Part shown: positions 1 through 12,379 of the stretch, piece after piece
Numbering within the stretch: the first letter of the stretch is position 1
How the letters are laid out: every line of letters begins with the position of its first letter
Source: Sclerotinia nivalis
Lineage: Eukaryota > Ascomycota > Leotiomycetes > Helotiales > Sclerotiniaceae
Direction of reading: 5' to 3'
Assembly (NCBI GenBank): GCA_029531795.1
Contig: JAPEIS010000009.1
Coordinates: forward strand, 1,612,001-1,676,000
Length of the DNA: 64,000 nt
The notes under the pieces: generated by a model
Told to the model about the DNA's origin: nothing
The model's database searches: none
What the model saw: only the letters and a program-made list of their open reading frames with translations
Made by a program: the position numbers and the translations under genes

Positions 1-49
1 GAGAAGCTTCCAAATACTTATATCCAAACTCGTATACATCGTAATCACT

Positions 50-304
50 ATGACAGATAACATTAATATATATCGAACCCTAAAATACTGCCCTCATCGA
101 ACGTTTTCAGCAATACAATTGCAAGAACAGAAACAATCAGCAAAAGCCCCCTCGACTCTGATTAAAAAGGCCTTCACAAAACCAATCCAAATCGAGAATA
201 ACAATACTTCCCTACCGGAAATACTACAAAGAAAAAGGAAAATAGGAATAATAATAAAAAACAAACTTGTTTCGTTGATACAAAAAATTAAAAAGAAGAT
301 TTGA
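50..304 (+). pseudogene. C-terminal tail of Gypsy-C-like polyprotein (fragment)
   Basis: An open frame of 84 codons ends just before the polypurine tract of the Gypsy-C 3' LTR. It is basic and polar, rich in Lys, Gln, Ser and Thr, with no domain I recognise. It sits where the extension after the chromodomain lies in the other Gypsy-C copy (41999-42202, minus). Only the last 40 or so bases of the two copies align convincingly, so this may be a diverged subfamily. The ATG at 50 is simply the first in frame; the real reading frame probably enters from outside the window. It could also be a chance frame. Confidence 0.4.
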
Positions 305-336
305 AAACAAATCAGTTTTTTTTGAGAAAGAGATAA

Positions 337-579
337 TATAACGATCTTATATTAATACCTTAAATTATTCTTTATTTTATTCTTTAATCCTTTCCGAAAA
401 AATCAAAATACTTTAGATTGTTTTACATTTATTTCACTTTATATTCGTTTAGATTTTGGTCCCCTCTGAGAGGATCATAAAAAACTCAACTTCATTATCT
501 TTTGTACGATAGTTTATTATTCTCTAGTATAGATTAATTGATTCATTTTATTATGCCTTGAATTAAGATCATCATCACA
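337..579 (+). repeat. 3' LTR of Gypsy-C copy 1
   Basis: It starts TATAACGATC (mutated TGTGACGATC) and ends ATCATCACA, so the ends are inverted repeats of TGTGACGAT. It is homologous to 41732-41953 and 53477-53698, with about 21 extra bases. The purine run GAGAAAGAGATAA directly precedes it. Confidence 0.85.
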
Positions 580-1587
580 TATTTGATATTGATTTAATAC
601 TTTCGTTATTATAAAGTATTCCAGATTCTTGTAATCAATTAAGATTTCGAATTCCTATTGAGATCTTTGTAATTCCAATCGCTATTTCTTTATTGATTTA
701 ATAATAATTAATAATTCTTTGTTGTAGATTTTGTAATTATATTCAATAATTGAATATTTCAAAGAAAAGTATATTATTGATTATAAAATATTGTTATTAT
801 TGTATTGAGAAAATATCTTTTCCGAAATCCAATTCGAAGTATTTGTTTCCAATATAGTTTTCCTATTATGATTAAAATAGGTAAGTATTGGAATTGTTGT
901 AAATATATTTTTTAGATTTTTGAATATTATTATATAATTGTTCTTTTATTATCAATTTATTCCTTTCTATAAAAGGTTATTTAAAAAGTAATAGATCTTT
1001 AAAAAGTCTTTTATAAATCAACAATAAAAATTCGCGAAACTAAGAAATCGTTATAAATCTTTAATAGATATTGATTGTATTTAAAAGATAATAATTAATA
1101 TTTTATTCTGATTTATTTTTATATCTTTAATTGTAATTATAAAATCTAAGTATTTTGTAAAAGTTATTTCAAATTCGTATTTATTAATATCGATTTGTAA
1201 GTCAGCATCCTACAATTTCTGGATTATATTACAAATATATTCTTGATATTGATTTTTATCTTCGGAGTATATAAGGATATCGTCGAAGTATACAGTACAA
1301 TATTTATTTAATTCGTTAAACAAAGTATGATTAATATAGTATTGGAATGATATTGATATATTGCAAAAACCAAAAAGTATAATTAATAATTCGAATAATT
1401 CAAATCGAATAATGAAAACAGTTTTCTATTTATTATTTTCTACAATACAAAACTTGTTGAAAATAGCAATAATATCTAATTTGATATAGATTTTTATATT
1501 ACAAAAAGCATCTAAAGTTTTTCGAATAATTGATAAAAGGTATCGATTCTTAATAATAATATTATTCAAATTACAATAATCCTAATA

Positions 1588-2932
1588 CAGTACTTGCGCA
1601 CAGATAATGGCCGGCCGGATTTCACCCGGAATTATTTATCAATCTCATTCTATTCAATCTTATTTATTAAATCAACGTTTCATTATTTTAATATAAAATT
1701 TTGATATATTTGAGATCTATATATATATTTTAATAATATAAAAAAATTATATTGTTACCCTATTTTAAACCTTCAATATTTAGTATACCAATCATTAGCT
1801 ACGATACAGGTTTCGAATAACCTATTATCCAATGTATCCCAAATTGTTTGTAAAGCATTCTCCAATCTTTATTTAACATATTCTGAAATGCTTTTATTTA
1901 TAACAATATCAAGAAACATCTCAAAAATATATACTTTTAGATACCATCAAATATACTTTATAGGATTCAGATCAGAATTATAAGAAAACCAATCTTAAAC
2001 TAATGGAATACCTCTTTCTCGAAACTATACTTTTACTTTGCAAATAATATATATAAAAATATTATCTTATATAAATTGATATCTTGAATCCAATTCTTCG
2101 AAAATAGATTCGATTTCTGCATCAAATATCTCCAAATATGAATTAGCACTATACTCAAACTTTTTGGATTCAAAATCTCTATCTATAATATAAAGATTGT
2201 TCCTTTTGATATTACAAAAGCTTTTTCAGATTATAACCTTCATATTCTTCTTTGAAGAATATATTTGAATCATATTCCGATACCATTTTTGAAAAGAAGA
2301 ACAGAAAACCCATTCCTGCTTTTTACCCTGCTCTTATTCTACAAAACATTCATCCAATCAGAAAATTAAACTTTATTTCTTTATTATAAAACCTCTCTAC
2401 ATTAAATACTATATAAGTCGTTTAAATATATATTCTGATATAAATTCAAACCTCTTTCTAGCTTTTCAATTGCTTATTTTATATATATAGAAGATCCTTT
2501 TGATGGTATCCTTTTTGCGATCAAGCCTACAAACTGTAATAGTTTCCTGATAGGTCGATTTGGGCTATAAACGTATATGTTGTATCACTATACGTTCGTC
2601 TCTTTTTGAATAACACTTTTGCCGGGGCTTTTTGAATAAGGACTTGTCCTCATTGCGCAATTGATTCATCTTAATAGTATTGTATATGATGGTACAGGCT
2701 ATTCCAAGATCATTCGCAATTTTAGTGGATCCTGCATCTTCTGAGGCCTTTCCAATGATTCTATCACGATCATATAGGCTAAAATGCTTTTGGGGAATAT
2801 TATTATTATCAATTGATCTTAATGGAGTGCGTTGTAATGGTATAATTAATAAATAGAATATAGATTGTAGGAATGAAACGCGTAAAAAATTATATTTACG
2901 CGTTTTCGGCCATTATCAGTGCACGGTTACTG
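1588..2932 (-). mobile_element. Tc1/mariner element Tc1-A copy 1
   Basis: A 1345-bp element with inverted ends CAGTACTTGCGCAC (left) and, read inward from the right, CAGTAACCGTGCAC. It is flanked by TA on both sides (1586-1587 and 2933-2934), the duplication typical of Tc1/mariner. The uninterrupted site is visible in Gypsy-B copy b at 31652-31653. A diverged second copy lies at 17989-25166. Confidence 0.92.
1773..2843 (-). pseudogene. Tc1/mariner transposase, decayed
   Basis: This would be a cut-and-paste transposase (DDE/D nuclease) acting on the element's own inverted repeats. On the minus strand the start codon appears as ATA at 2841-2843, where copy 2 has ATG. An N-terminal helix-turn-helix region is readable (LYDRDRIIGKA followed by IANDLGI). 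Further on are an acidic motif with DECF, a strand ending in QIYSSKKNMKV, a DN pair (second acidic residue) and SDLNPIKYI, the usual SPDLNPIE block with the catalytic Glu turned into Lys by G-to-A. It ends at a TGA at 1773-1775 after DWYTKY. At least ten internal stops are present, so it is certainly inactive. Length of about 350 codons fits the family. Confidence 0.88.
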
Positions 2933-4449
2933 TAGATACAAATCCTTTTATCAGATTTGATTGTTAGAAATAATGAAATTGTATTTCGTAATCTTAATTC
3001 CCGAATAAAACCTTTGACAAAATTGTCGTCGATTCATTTTCGAATTACCTTTAATTCGAAAGGAAACAAAAAGCGATTTTTGAAATATAAAGGTTTTTTC
3101 CAGATATTAATTTTATTTTGTAATTCTATATTTGATATAAAAGAAGTATATTTGTATAGTAAGATAAAAAAGTAGATAATTTATTTTGAAATTATAAAAG
3201 GAGTTTTTCCTTGATTTCATTATTGTTGAAGGGTGATTTGCTATTGAAGAATTTCTCGATATCTATCTCTGTTATTTTTCGAAGATGTTTTAATTGATAA
3301 CAATAATAAACAAAATCGTAAGGCTTCCGAGATACTTTAGCTAATATATCGATAATGTTACTTTTTCTATATAATATATCCTTAAAGTTCTGTTTTTGAA
3401 AAATCGGAATCATTGTTGTTTTATATAAACGTTCTTATCAGATAATCTTTTTTGTTCGATTCAATTTCTCTTATATAAAATATATAATTTTCATTTTATT
3501 CTATTAGTAAAAAGATATAAAACTAATAGTTTATAATCAATAAATATTATCTAAATCTAATTTGTATTGAAAGTAATCTCGATTTGTTTTTTTGGAATTG
3601 GAATTGATAGTAATAATAAGGGTTTATTCTTTGATATTGATTTCAATCGATATTGTTCAGTGATCTTTTGTATAGGCTCGTATTGAATAGGGTATCGATT
3701 TGGTATCATTTGTATTTAAAACGATACTTCTTTATTATAAACTTTTGTACGATAATGGTTTATATTGGATATCAAGGTTTTATCGATTTGCAAATCGATT
3801 TTAGAGTCCTCTATCGATTTATAATTTTCGTTTGTAAAAACCGATTCATTATAATCTTGCTCTGATAGCTTTTTTAAAATCGTTCTAAAATTTTGAATAT
3901 ATATTTTATCGTTTTCGTTTTCGTTTTTGATAAATAATAATAAATATCAAAAAAGGTTTTTTTTATATTAAAAAGAAAAGTTTTAATTAAAGATAATATA
4001 TCAAGGATTTTATCGATAAATGATTTTGTAGATATACTATTTTTGTATATTTGATCTATATATATTAATAAAGGGATTATTAATATTTATATTGAATCGA
4101 ATATACTATAAAAGTAATAATATATTATACAATATTGAAAATTGAAAGAGAGAGTTATATTCTATCAATTTATATATGAATTATAGTATTGTAATTATAA
4201 TAATGCGAAAATAATTAGAATCTTTTTGGAAAGTTTTGTAATAAAGAATAGTTATATTTCTTTATATTATTTTATTGTTATATTTATTACAAAATAATCA
4301 ATAATGATATCTGTAATGTTTTTATTTGTCAAATAAAGTTTGTGATAATATAATAAAGGTCGAATTGGGATATTGTTTCGATCAACAAAAAAACAATCAA
4401 TGAATACCTTTCCTAAACATTTATTATTAATTAAATTGATTATATTGAA

Positions 4450-6308
4450 AAAAAAAAGAGTATATTGAGAATATAATGATTTGAATAAATAGAGATTTGC
4501 TATTTTTAAAATTGAACTATAAAAGTTCTTTGTTAATTATTGTTTATTATATCTATTCTGTATTTTTTGATAACCTTTACAAATGATTTGTTGCAAAAGT
4601 TAAGTTTTTCCCGAATGTTTTTGAATAGATATAAATAGCGATAATATTGTATTACAAGAAAGTATATTTGATATACTTTTTGATAATATTAATATTTCCT
4701 TTTCAACAAATTCAATGAATATATTAAGGCATTATTGTTAGTGATTATTATAACCTTGATAATTACTTTGTTGGAAACTTTTATAACCAATTAGATTAAA
4801 AAAACGATATTGTTAAGTTTGAAATTATATTTGATATCCTCCTCATTGATAACCATCTCGATTGATTGAATTGCTTGGATGGTATTATTGGTTTTGATAT
4901 AGTTAATGATTATTTCTATAGAAAATACCTTTGTATCTGTTTGTGTTTTTTATAGTATCGATTTGTTTCTTTACTTTATAATCTGCAATTCGATAATTAG
5001 ATTGTTTACAAAAATAATATAGATCATAAAGATATTTGTACTCTTTTTGTATTTGTTTTGGGATTCTGATTATATTGAAGTTTATAGAGTCGTTTTGAAT
5101 ATAAAATATTGGTAATATTTGTTATTGAGTATAAGTTGAATTAGATTTCGAGGAATTTGTATTGTAATATTTGTTATTTCGATAATTTTGGTTTTATATT
5201 TGGAATTTCTTTTTCTATTTTTTAATATTAGTGAATTTGTAAAGATTTGAATTGCCTTTTATCAATATTTTCAGTTCGTTGGTGATTTTTTGTTTCATTG
5301 TAAGGATTATCTTTCGAGGAGTTTTTCTATTAAATATATTCAAATATTCCAATTATAAGTAAAAAGAGGAAAATAGAGTTTTTTCGTTTATTTTAAGTTT
5401 GTCGAATTTGATTATTGTTTTATATTCAATATCAATTGAAATATAAAGATTATCAAGTTTTTTTAAGAATATATTTACAATAGTAAATTCCGATATATCG
5501 TTTATGATTCCTTTTATATTCTTTTGTTTTTTTTGTTGGATTATTCCTTTCAAGAAAAAAATTATATATAATAATTTCTTTTATTTTATATCGAAAATTA
5601 TAGGATTGTTTTTTTAATAGATATATAAATCTATCTTTCAATTTTTGTATTTGTTTTGTCGAATCAAGAAATCTATTTTTTCATCTTTGAATAATTCAGG
5701 ATTCTTTGTAATTTATTGGAATTAATAGATTGATATAGCAAAATTTGAGTCAATAAATGATTGGTCAAATTGTTCTCAAAAAGCAAAATTCTGAATCATT
5801 AATCTCGTATTAGCTATATTGCTTAATTGTAAATCTTCTTATAATATATATATTTCTTATTGATATTATTCTGTTTAAATTAATATCCATTCTATAAAGC
5901 CGAACAAATATTATATATATACAATAACTTCAGGATTCTATATATTGATAAATATATCAGAAACAAAGATTAGATCTTTAAGGTTTTCATCTTCAATACT
6001 GAAGAGCTTGTATACAAATTATTGATAATTAAAGAAAATAGATTTAATATACTTTCGGAATTCGGATATTATCTTTGATCGGGTTAAGGGTATCGATAGT
6101 TCTGATGGGGTTGATTGAATGGTATCCAATATAATAATGGATTATTTAAAACAGTCTTAAAAACTAAAGTATAATTGTAAAGTTTTTGATTTCGATTGTA
6201 TAACAATATAATACTAATCAAATCGAGGTCTAGATCTGAATCTGAATCTAGATTTGGATCTGGGTTTGAATTTAGATTTGGGTCTAGATTGGAATCGAAG
6301 TAAGATAT
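4450..6308 (-). pseudogene. Gypsy-B copy a gag relic
   Basis: Read on the minus strand from about 6308 (ATA in place of ATG), the frame opens with a low-complexity run of Asp, Ser, Asn and Pro encoded at about 6226-6300. The same run occurs in copies b and d. A later open patch lies at 5353-5553. A degraded zinc knuckle is visible near 4975-5010 (YFCKQSN then DYK), where Cys and His of a CCHC motif have mostly become Tyr or Asn. Capsid function is inferred from position between the 5' LTR and the protease. There are many stops. Confidence 0.6.
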
Positions 6309-6439
6309 TGTTTATTGTTTATTGTTTATTGATGTATTAATAATCGAAATTTCGGAATATTTTATAAAATTGATTATTTGACAAGATTGGACTGTCTTTT
6401 CTATTCAATAATAGAATCTTTATGAAAAATAGAATATAC

Positions 6440-6584
6440 TATTATAATAGTAATAAAGTGTTTTAAAATATAATAATATTTTATAAAGAAGGAAAAAGGT
6501 ATTAGGAAGAGCGTCGACTATATAGGGGATGGGTGCCTTAGGCAATTATACAGACTAGCTAGGAACGGGTTACGAACCCGTGAC
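6440..6584 (-). repeat. 5' LTR of Gypsy-B copy a
   Basis: A 145-bp LTR. On the minus strand it begins TGTCACGGGTTCG and contains the hairpin ACGGGTTCGTAACCCGT. It is nearly identical to 35007-35151 and, inverted, to 59544-59689. The flank after the LTR is GCTTT; the partner duplication is outside the window. Confidence 0.9.
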
Positions 6585-6931
6585 AGCTTTTAATAAAAAG
6601 AAATAAATCTCTACAATATTAATATTCGATATATTTTTCTATTTTAATCTTTTATAGTACTTTTGATATTAATATTAATATTATAATACAAATAAATAAA
6701 TTAGAGCAGTAATTGATATTTAGATTAATATAGAATATAAAAACAATAATAAAATATACCTTGAAAATCTATAATAGAATTTTTTAAAATGTAAAGTATA
6801 TAAAGAATAAATAAATTTTATTTGTTTTTTAATTAAAGATTATATCTTTTTAGTATTTATAAAATTATAATTTTATAATAGTATTTTTTTAGAAAATAAA
6901 ATTTTATTAAGATGATTAAGATTATAAAAAC
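6585..6931. other. Unassigned AT-rich spacer between Gypsy-B and Gypsy-D
   Basis: About 350 bases of very AT-rich DNA. I see no open frame, repeat pair or RNA gene. It may be a remnant of older sequence into which both neighbours inserted. Confidence 0.5.
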
Positions 6932-7190
6932 TGTTACGACTACGCAACAGTTTCGTTTCAATAGGAAATCTATAAGGGGGTGTTCCTATTTCGAATCATT
7001 AGTGTAGGAATATTATCAATTAGTTTGGAATGTTTAATAAATAAACTTTTTTATATTGATTATAAAAGGATAGGAATGATAGCGAATTATAAACATTTTG
7101 ATATCTCTTTATTGATTGAATTTAAAAGTAATAGCTTTTTCATAATTAAAAAGAATAATGAGAAGTTTGATTATTATTTTACGATTAATT
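6932..7190 (+). repeat. 5' LTR of Gypsy-D (3' limit approximate)
   Basis: Aligns with 14106-14333 from TGTTACGACTA through CATAATTAAAAA (about 7152). The other copy is cut soon after, so the exact LTR end cannot be fixed by comparison. All obvious differences between the two are transitions. Confidence 0.7.
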
Positions 7191-7369
7191 GATTCTTTAT
7201 TTATATAATCTTAATAATTCTTTTTATTTTTTTTAAAAGCAATTCGTTAATTAGTTATTGATATCTTAACGGAATTCTATCGAATAAACAATAATTGAAA
7301 CAAGAAATACTTTAGATTGTTCGATTAATTCAAATACCTCTCAAAATTATAGAAATAATGCTTTTAGGA

Positions 7370-8450
7370 TTTTAAATGAGATTGAAAATAAGATATCTGT
7401 ATTTAATCGTCAATTTATTATATAATTGGAATTAGATCTGATATAAAGACTTGAAAATATATAAAAAGAGTTCGGTGTTTTTAAACAAATAAATCAATAG
7501 GAAATCGAAAAGATTTTTGTTTGTTTTATATAGAAAAAGGTATTTAATTTATTATCAATGATCGTTAATAAAATAAAGACAATATTTAATCTTATTTATA
7601 TTTTTTTAAAGAAAACCTTTAAAATTTTAAAAATTATTATTCTATAAAGGTTTTAATATTGAAGAAACAAAGGATTTCTTTTTTCAAATTGAATTTATAT
7701 TTCGAAATAATGATAAATATTTTTTTTTAATCGATCAAAAAAAGATAGATTATATTATTCAATATTTTCAACAACAATTATTTGTAGTTTGGTATTAATA
7801 TAAAGATTTTATATCGAATTCTAATATATTATAGAAAAAATTCAAAGAATATATATATAATACAATATTGAATAAAGATAATCGATAGCGATATATTATA
7901 TAGCAAATTATTAATATTAAATAACAATTTAATCAAAATGTAAATAGTTTTATAATATACTTCAATAATCTGAAGAAGGAAATCAAATCTAAAATAGAAA
8001 GTATTTATAAAGAATGAATTTTAATAGAATTATTTTCTTATATTGTTAAACGAATTTCAGAATTTATTTAATAATTTGAAATTCGAAACGATTTAATTAA
8101 ATAAATATATCGTTTCGAAAATGTAAACAAAATGTATTATTTACAAAATGCAAATGATCTATTTTGTAATCGAAAACAAGATAATCCATTTATATTATCA
8201 AATTCATTTTTCAATCATTTTCAAAATGAACTTTCTAAATAATAAGATAATATATCATTAGTAATCGATATATAATCGTAATAATGTTTTAAATCTTTTT
8301 TAAATGAAAAAACCAATAAAGAAAATCAGAAAAATAATTATAGATAAAGGGATTTAATTTGTTTTTATTATCAATAAAAAAGATTATTATATAAATAGAT
8401 ATACTAATTCGTTTATATACTAATAATATAAAAGCAATCATCAATCTCGT
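7370..8450 (+). pseudogene. Gypsy-D gag relic
   Basis: The position between the 5' LTR and protease/RT implies the capsid gene. Translation is Lys/Asn/Ile-rich with many stops. Near 8350-8410 a remnant compatible with a CCHC zinc knuckle can be read (ICFYY, with the second Cys apparently changed to Tyr, then a run of basic residues). No open frame longer than about 60 codons survives. Function is inferred from order only. Confidence 0.45.
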
Positions 8451-8529
8451 ATTTGTTTTATATATTTTTAGAAAGAAAAGAATTAGAAAAACAATCAGAT
8501 TCAGTAGTAATTTTAATTATTCTGATGAT

Positions 8530-11500
8530 TTTGGGTTTTCAATAAAAGAAATGTACTATTTTTGTTATTGAGTTAACTTTTCAAATTAATAATATTCCGA
8601 TAAAACTCTATTGTTTTATTAATTCTAATATATAAATTAATATTATTCAATAAAGTAAGTATATCGAATGGAATTGGATTTTTGATTTTGGAAAAGATAT
8701 TCTATTAATATTCACTAACAGGATTGATATACTTTTATATAATGATCATTAATTTATTATCAAAATATTAAATAATCTCAAAGAAAAAAAAATTTATATT
8801 TATTGATTTATTATTATTATTTTATATCTATTAGAAATCAATATTATTTTAAGATTACTTTGGCTTCAAATTGTAAATCTAGATATTAATTGAAGATCAA
8901 TTATTTTTCGTTTTTGTTTCGTATTATATAATATAGAAATAATAGCAACCAAAAAATTATATCGAAATATAAAAGCTGGAATTAGAATCTATATATTTCT
9001 GTTTGAAATCAATCTTACTATACGATTTTCATTTAATATTTGAAATATTCTAATATTAGTATCTTTAAAAATATCTTTCGAATATAAATAATATAAATAG
9101 ACTTTCTTTAAAAATGAAAACAATTTATTTTTCTATCATTATTCGATGGAATATCATATTGATCTCGAATCTGAAGCTACTTTATTTTGGGATTTAATAT
9201 ATATTTTATTAGAATGAGAATTAATTATTTTACAATAATATTTTGACGAATATCAAAAGAAAGATTGGATTTGTTATTCGATTAGTTTTGTTAATGTTCT
9301 GATTATATTTATATCAAAGAAAAACAATAATTATCGATTATATATTGATTATTTTAATCTTAATAAAATTACAAAAAAGGATTATATATTTTTACTTTTA
9401 ATTAACGAATCTTTAGATCGTTTAAAATAAAGAATTTTTTTTTACAAAACTTAATTTAAAAGATATTTACTATTGAATATATATATAGAAAGATAATAAA
9501 TGAAAAACGATTTTCTATCTTCGGTATAATCAATTTGAATATCTAATTATATACATTTTGATTTGATCAATACTTTTACTATTTTTCAAATTTATATTAA
9601 TTAAATATTCATTAGTTTTACAAATAGTATTTGTATTATATATTTAGATGATATTCTTATTTATTTTAAAAACAAGGAAATATATATTACTGATATTCGT
9701 AAAATTTTTATTAGATTGATCAAATATAAATTCTATATAAAATTAAAGAAATATATATTTTATATATATAAAATCGAGTTTTTAGGTTTTATTATATTAA
9801 ATAAAAGTGTTATTATAAAACCAAACAGAATTCAAATAATTATAAAATGATTAGGATCAAAATCATTTCGTAATATCTAGATCTTTCTAGATTTTGTGAA
9901 TTTTTACTATTGATTTATCATTAAATATTTATAAATGATTTATAATTTAATTGATTTGTTAAAAAATATCAAAAAAAGAAAAGCGATATTAGAATTTAAA
10001 TGAACTAAAAAAATTCAAAAAGCTTTTGATAATCTGAAAAAAACTTTTATTATTATATTAATACTCAAATATTTTGAATCAGTATTTCGAATCCTACTCG
10101 AAACAAATACTTTTGGATTTGCTTTAAAATATATACTTTTTCAATTGTTTTTTGAACATCTAAATAGTTCTATTACTTTTCAATAATATCCTATTATCTT
10201 TTATTCAAGGAACCTCATTTCAATTGAACAAAGATATTTTATATATAATCAGAAACTTTTAACTATTTATATAGTTTTCATTCAATAATGATATTATATT
10301 ACAAATAATCAATATATTATTGTAATCAAAACGGATTATAACAATTTTCAATATTTTATAAAAACAAAACAATTTTCAATATTTTATAAAAACAAAACAA
10401 TTTAATAAACAATAAATATAATAACTTGAAGTTTTAATTATTTACAATTTCATAATTATATATAGATTAAAAAAATTGAACTTTATTAATAATCTATCAA
10501 GAAAACTCGATTATATTGAAAATATAAATGGAATCAATGAAATACTATCTATATTACATAATAAATTAAAGAATATTATAATAATTATTACAATTAATTA
10601 TCTATTTATAATAGAAACAGAATCTCTAAGAAATATCATAGATTTTTTTTAAAGAGATAAATATAACTTGCTTTTTTATAATTCAAGAAAATTATTAATA
10701 AATAATAAAGATTTATTACAAATAATCGTTATTATATCGATTGATTTGTATATTAATAACTAATAAAACAATATTCAAATCAATATCTAAATCAATAAAA
10801 AATACTTTATTATAATTTCAAAAGAATAACGATTTTATAAAGAATAAAGAGTATTTTAAAATTTCGAAATGATTTTATTGAAAATATTATATTTTGGTAA
10901 ATCGATATTGATGATTTGTTCAAATATAATAAATATACTTTTATATTGTTAGATAATATTATAAAAGTAGAAATCTTATAGATTCATTATAATAATTTTA
11001 TAAAAGATCATTGGGGTATTAAGAAAATATAGGAAATCTTGAAAAGTAAGTATTTCTGATATAATATAATAAAATATATAAAAAGGTATATATAGATATA
11101 TATTATCTATTAATGGACAATTGTAAAATGATATCGGTTTTATAACGAATTATAAATCTTATCATTTTCTTTAAATCCTTAAAAAAAATATATATATATT
11201 TTGTTATAGATTTATTTTCTTTCAAAGTAAATAAATATATATACAATATTGTATTTATAATTATCGATAAATATACAAAGCTTATTGGATATATTCCTAT
11301 TAATAAGATAATAACTTCATTAGAATTAATAGAAATTCTATTTCGATATATCGAAGGGAATAATATCTAATAGAGGATTACAATTTATAATTAAATTTTG
11401 GAATAGTTTAATATTCTATTTAAAGATTTACTATAAATTATCTACAGTATTTCATTTACAAATCGATAATCAAACAGAATACCAAAATCAAAATTTAATT

Positions 11501-12260
11501 CATTATATTACTTATTATATGAATTAAAAGTAAAACAATTGAATAATACTATTACTCCTAATATAATATAATATAATATAATATAATATAATATAATATA
11601 ATATAATATAATATAATATAATATAATATAATATAATAAATATCTATTTATATTCAGTTATATTAACAAGAATACTAATATCAAAAAGAAAACATCAACT
11701 ACAAAAGAACATATTGAATCAGGAAAAAACAAAACTAACAAAAATTTAAGAAAAGTTTACAAAAAGAAGATCAAAGAATAATAAAAAGGATTTACTTCAA
11801 CGATTTTATATCAATAACAAAGTTATATTTAATATCAAAAATATTAAACAATTATAACCCAAAAAGAAGTTTTTCGATTGTTTTGTAGGTTTTTATTATT
11901 ATTATTATTATTATAAATAATAGACAAATATATAAAATAATATTTTTATTATTATACAAAATATACAATATCTTTTATATTTCCTTATTAGAATTATAGT
12001 ATCAATATAATAATATCGTTGATTTTTTATCTCTTAAAGAAATCGATGAATATATAAAATATAAAATCGAAAAAATATTAGTATATAAGAAAAAAAAATA
12101 AAGAATACAATATTTAATACAATAAAAAGATTATTAATCAATAAAAGATATTTAAAAAAACTTTACGAAATTTAATATATATCAAAAGATAATTGAAAAA
12201 TTACAAAAAGGAAAATATATCATTGATACAACAATAACAAAGAATAAAAAAGTAATACAA
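8530..12260 (+). pseudogene. Gypsy-D pol relic (PR-RT-RNH-IN-chromodomain)
   Basis: The pre-RT region around 9150-9240 matches the usual gypsy block, ending EYQKKDW. RT follows from about 9240, with the fingers motif YIDYFNLNKI and the catalytic YLDD at 9641-9652, unusually still intact. The palm end LGFIILNKSV follows. RNase H lies at about 9960-10400 and integrase at about 10700-11700, including a HLQIDNQTE block that corresponds to the usual HPQTDGQTE region. A chromodomain-like stretch at about 12060-12210 (IEKILVYKKK, then IQYLIQ-KDY) closes the polyprotein. Dozens of stops make it non-functional. Domain order is that of chromoviruses. Confidence 0.75.
11558..11638 (+). repeat. (TATAA)n pentanucleotide microsatellite, about 16 perfect units
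   Basis: An uninterrupted run of TATAA units. It lies inside the integrase part of Gypsy-D, where the usual protein block contains Tyr-Asn (codons TAT AAT), so it may have grown from a short coding seed. Perfect periodicity in such mutated surroundings suggests recent slippage. Confidence 0.95.
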
Positions 12261-12379
12261 TTGAAATACACCACAAAATCAAAAAAGATTAAAGAAAATT
12301 ATATTTTTTTATTGGAATATTGATATTTAAAAATATTCACTTACTTTATTTATTATTTCGAAAATCTTTTAAAAAAAAA

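Larger units (their letters stand above)
1..579 (+). mobile_element. Gypsy-C copy 1, 3' end (left-truncated by window)
   Basis: The last 336 bases of an internal region are followed by a polypurine-rich tract (about 322-336) and a 243-bp LTR. The LTR and the preceding tract match, in opposite orientation, the LTR at 41732-41953 and the sequence just beside it. Sequence after 579 is Gypsy-B, which continues uninterrupted at the matching point of Gypsy-B copy b (about 30658). This element therefore appears to have inserted into Gypsy-B copy a, whose 3' part lies left of the window. Confidence 0.8.
580..4450 (-). pseudogene. Gypsy-B copy a pol relic (protease, spacer, reverse transcriptase)
   Basis: The minus strand first encodes a protease-like stretch (about 4440-4290) with the context INN..GKVFID and a downstream RNNIPIRPL motif also seen in copies b and d. 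A spacer of about 1.2 kb follows, including an open run at 3192-3413 (73 codons, ending FNNNEIKEKLLL). Reverse transcriptase follows and is interrupted after about 2935 by the Tc1-A transposon, resuming at 1585. Motif quality is poor because nearly every Trp, Gln and Asp codon has been changed. Assignment rests mainly on collinearity with copies b and d. The Asp-Ser/Thr-Gly protease triad is not recognisable. Confidence 0.65.
580..6584 (-). mobile_element. Gypsy-B copy a (Ty3/gypsy, decayed, 3' part outside window)
   Basis: A Ty3/gypsy element on the minus strand, collinear with Gypsy-B copy b (28445-35151) over its whole length. Read on the minus strand: 5' LTR 6440-6584, gag about 6308 to 4450, protease near 4440-4300, a long acidic spacer, then reverse transcriptase from about 3140 leftward, split by Tc1-A at 1588-2932. 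It is cut at 579 by the Gypsy-C insertion. Every frame is riddled with stops; no functional protein is possible. Confidence 0.85.
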
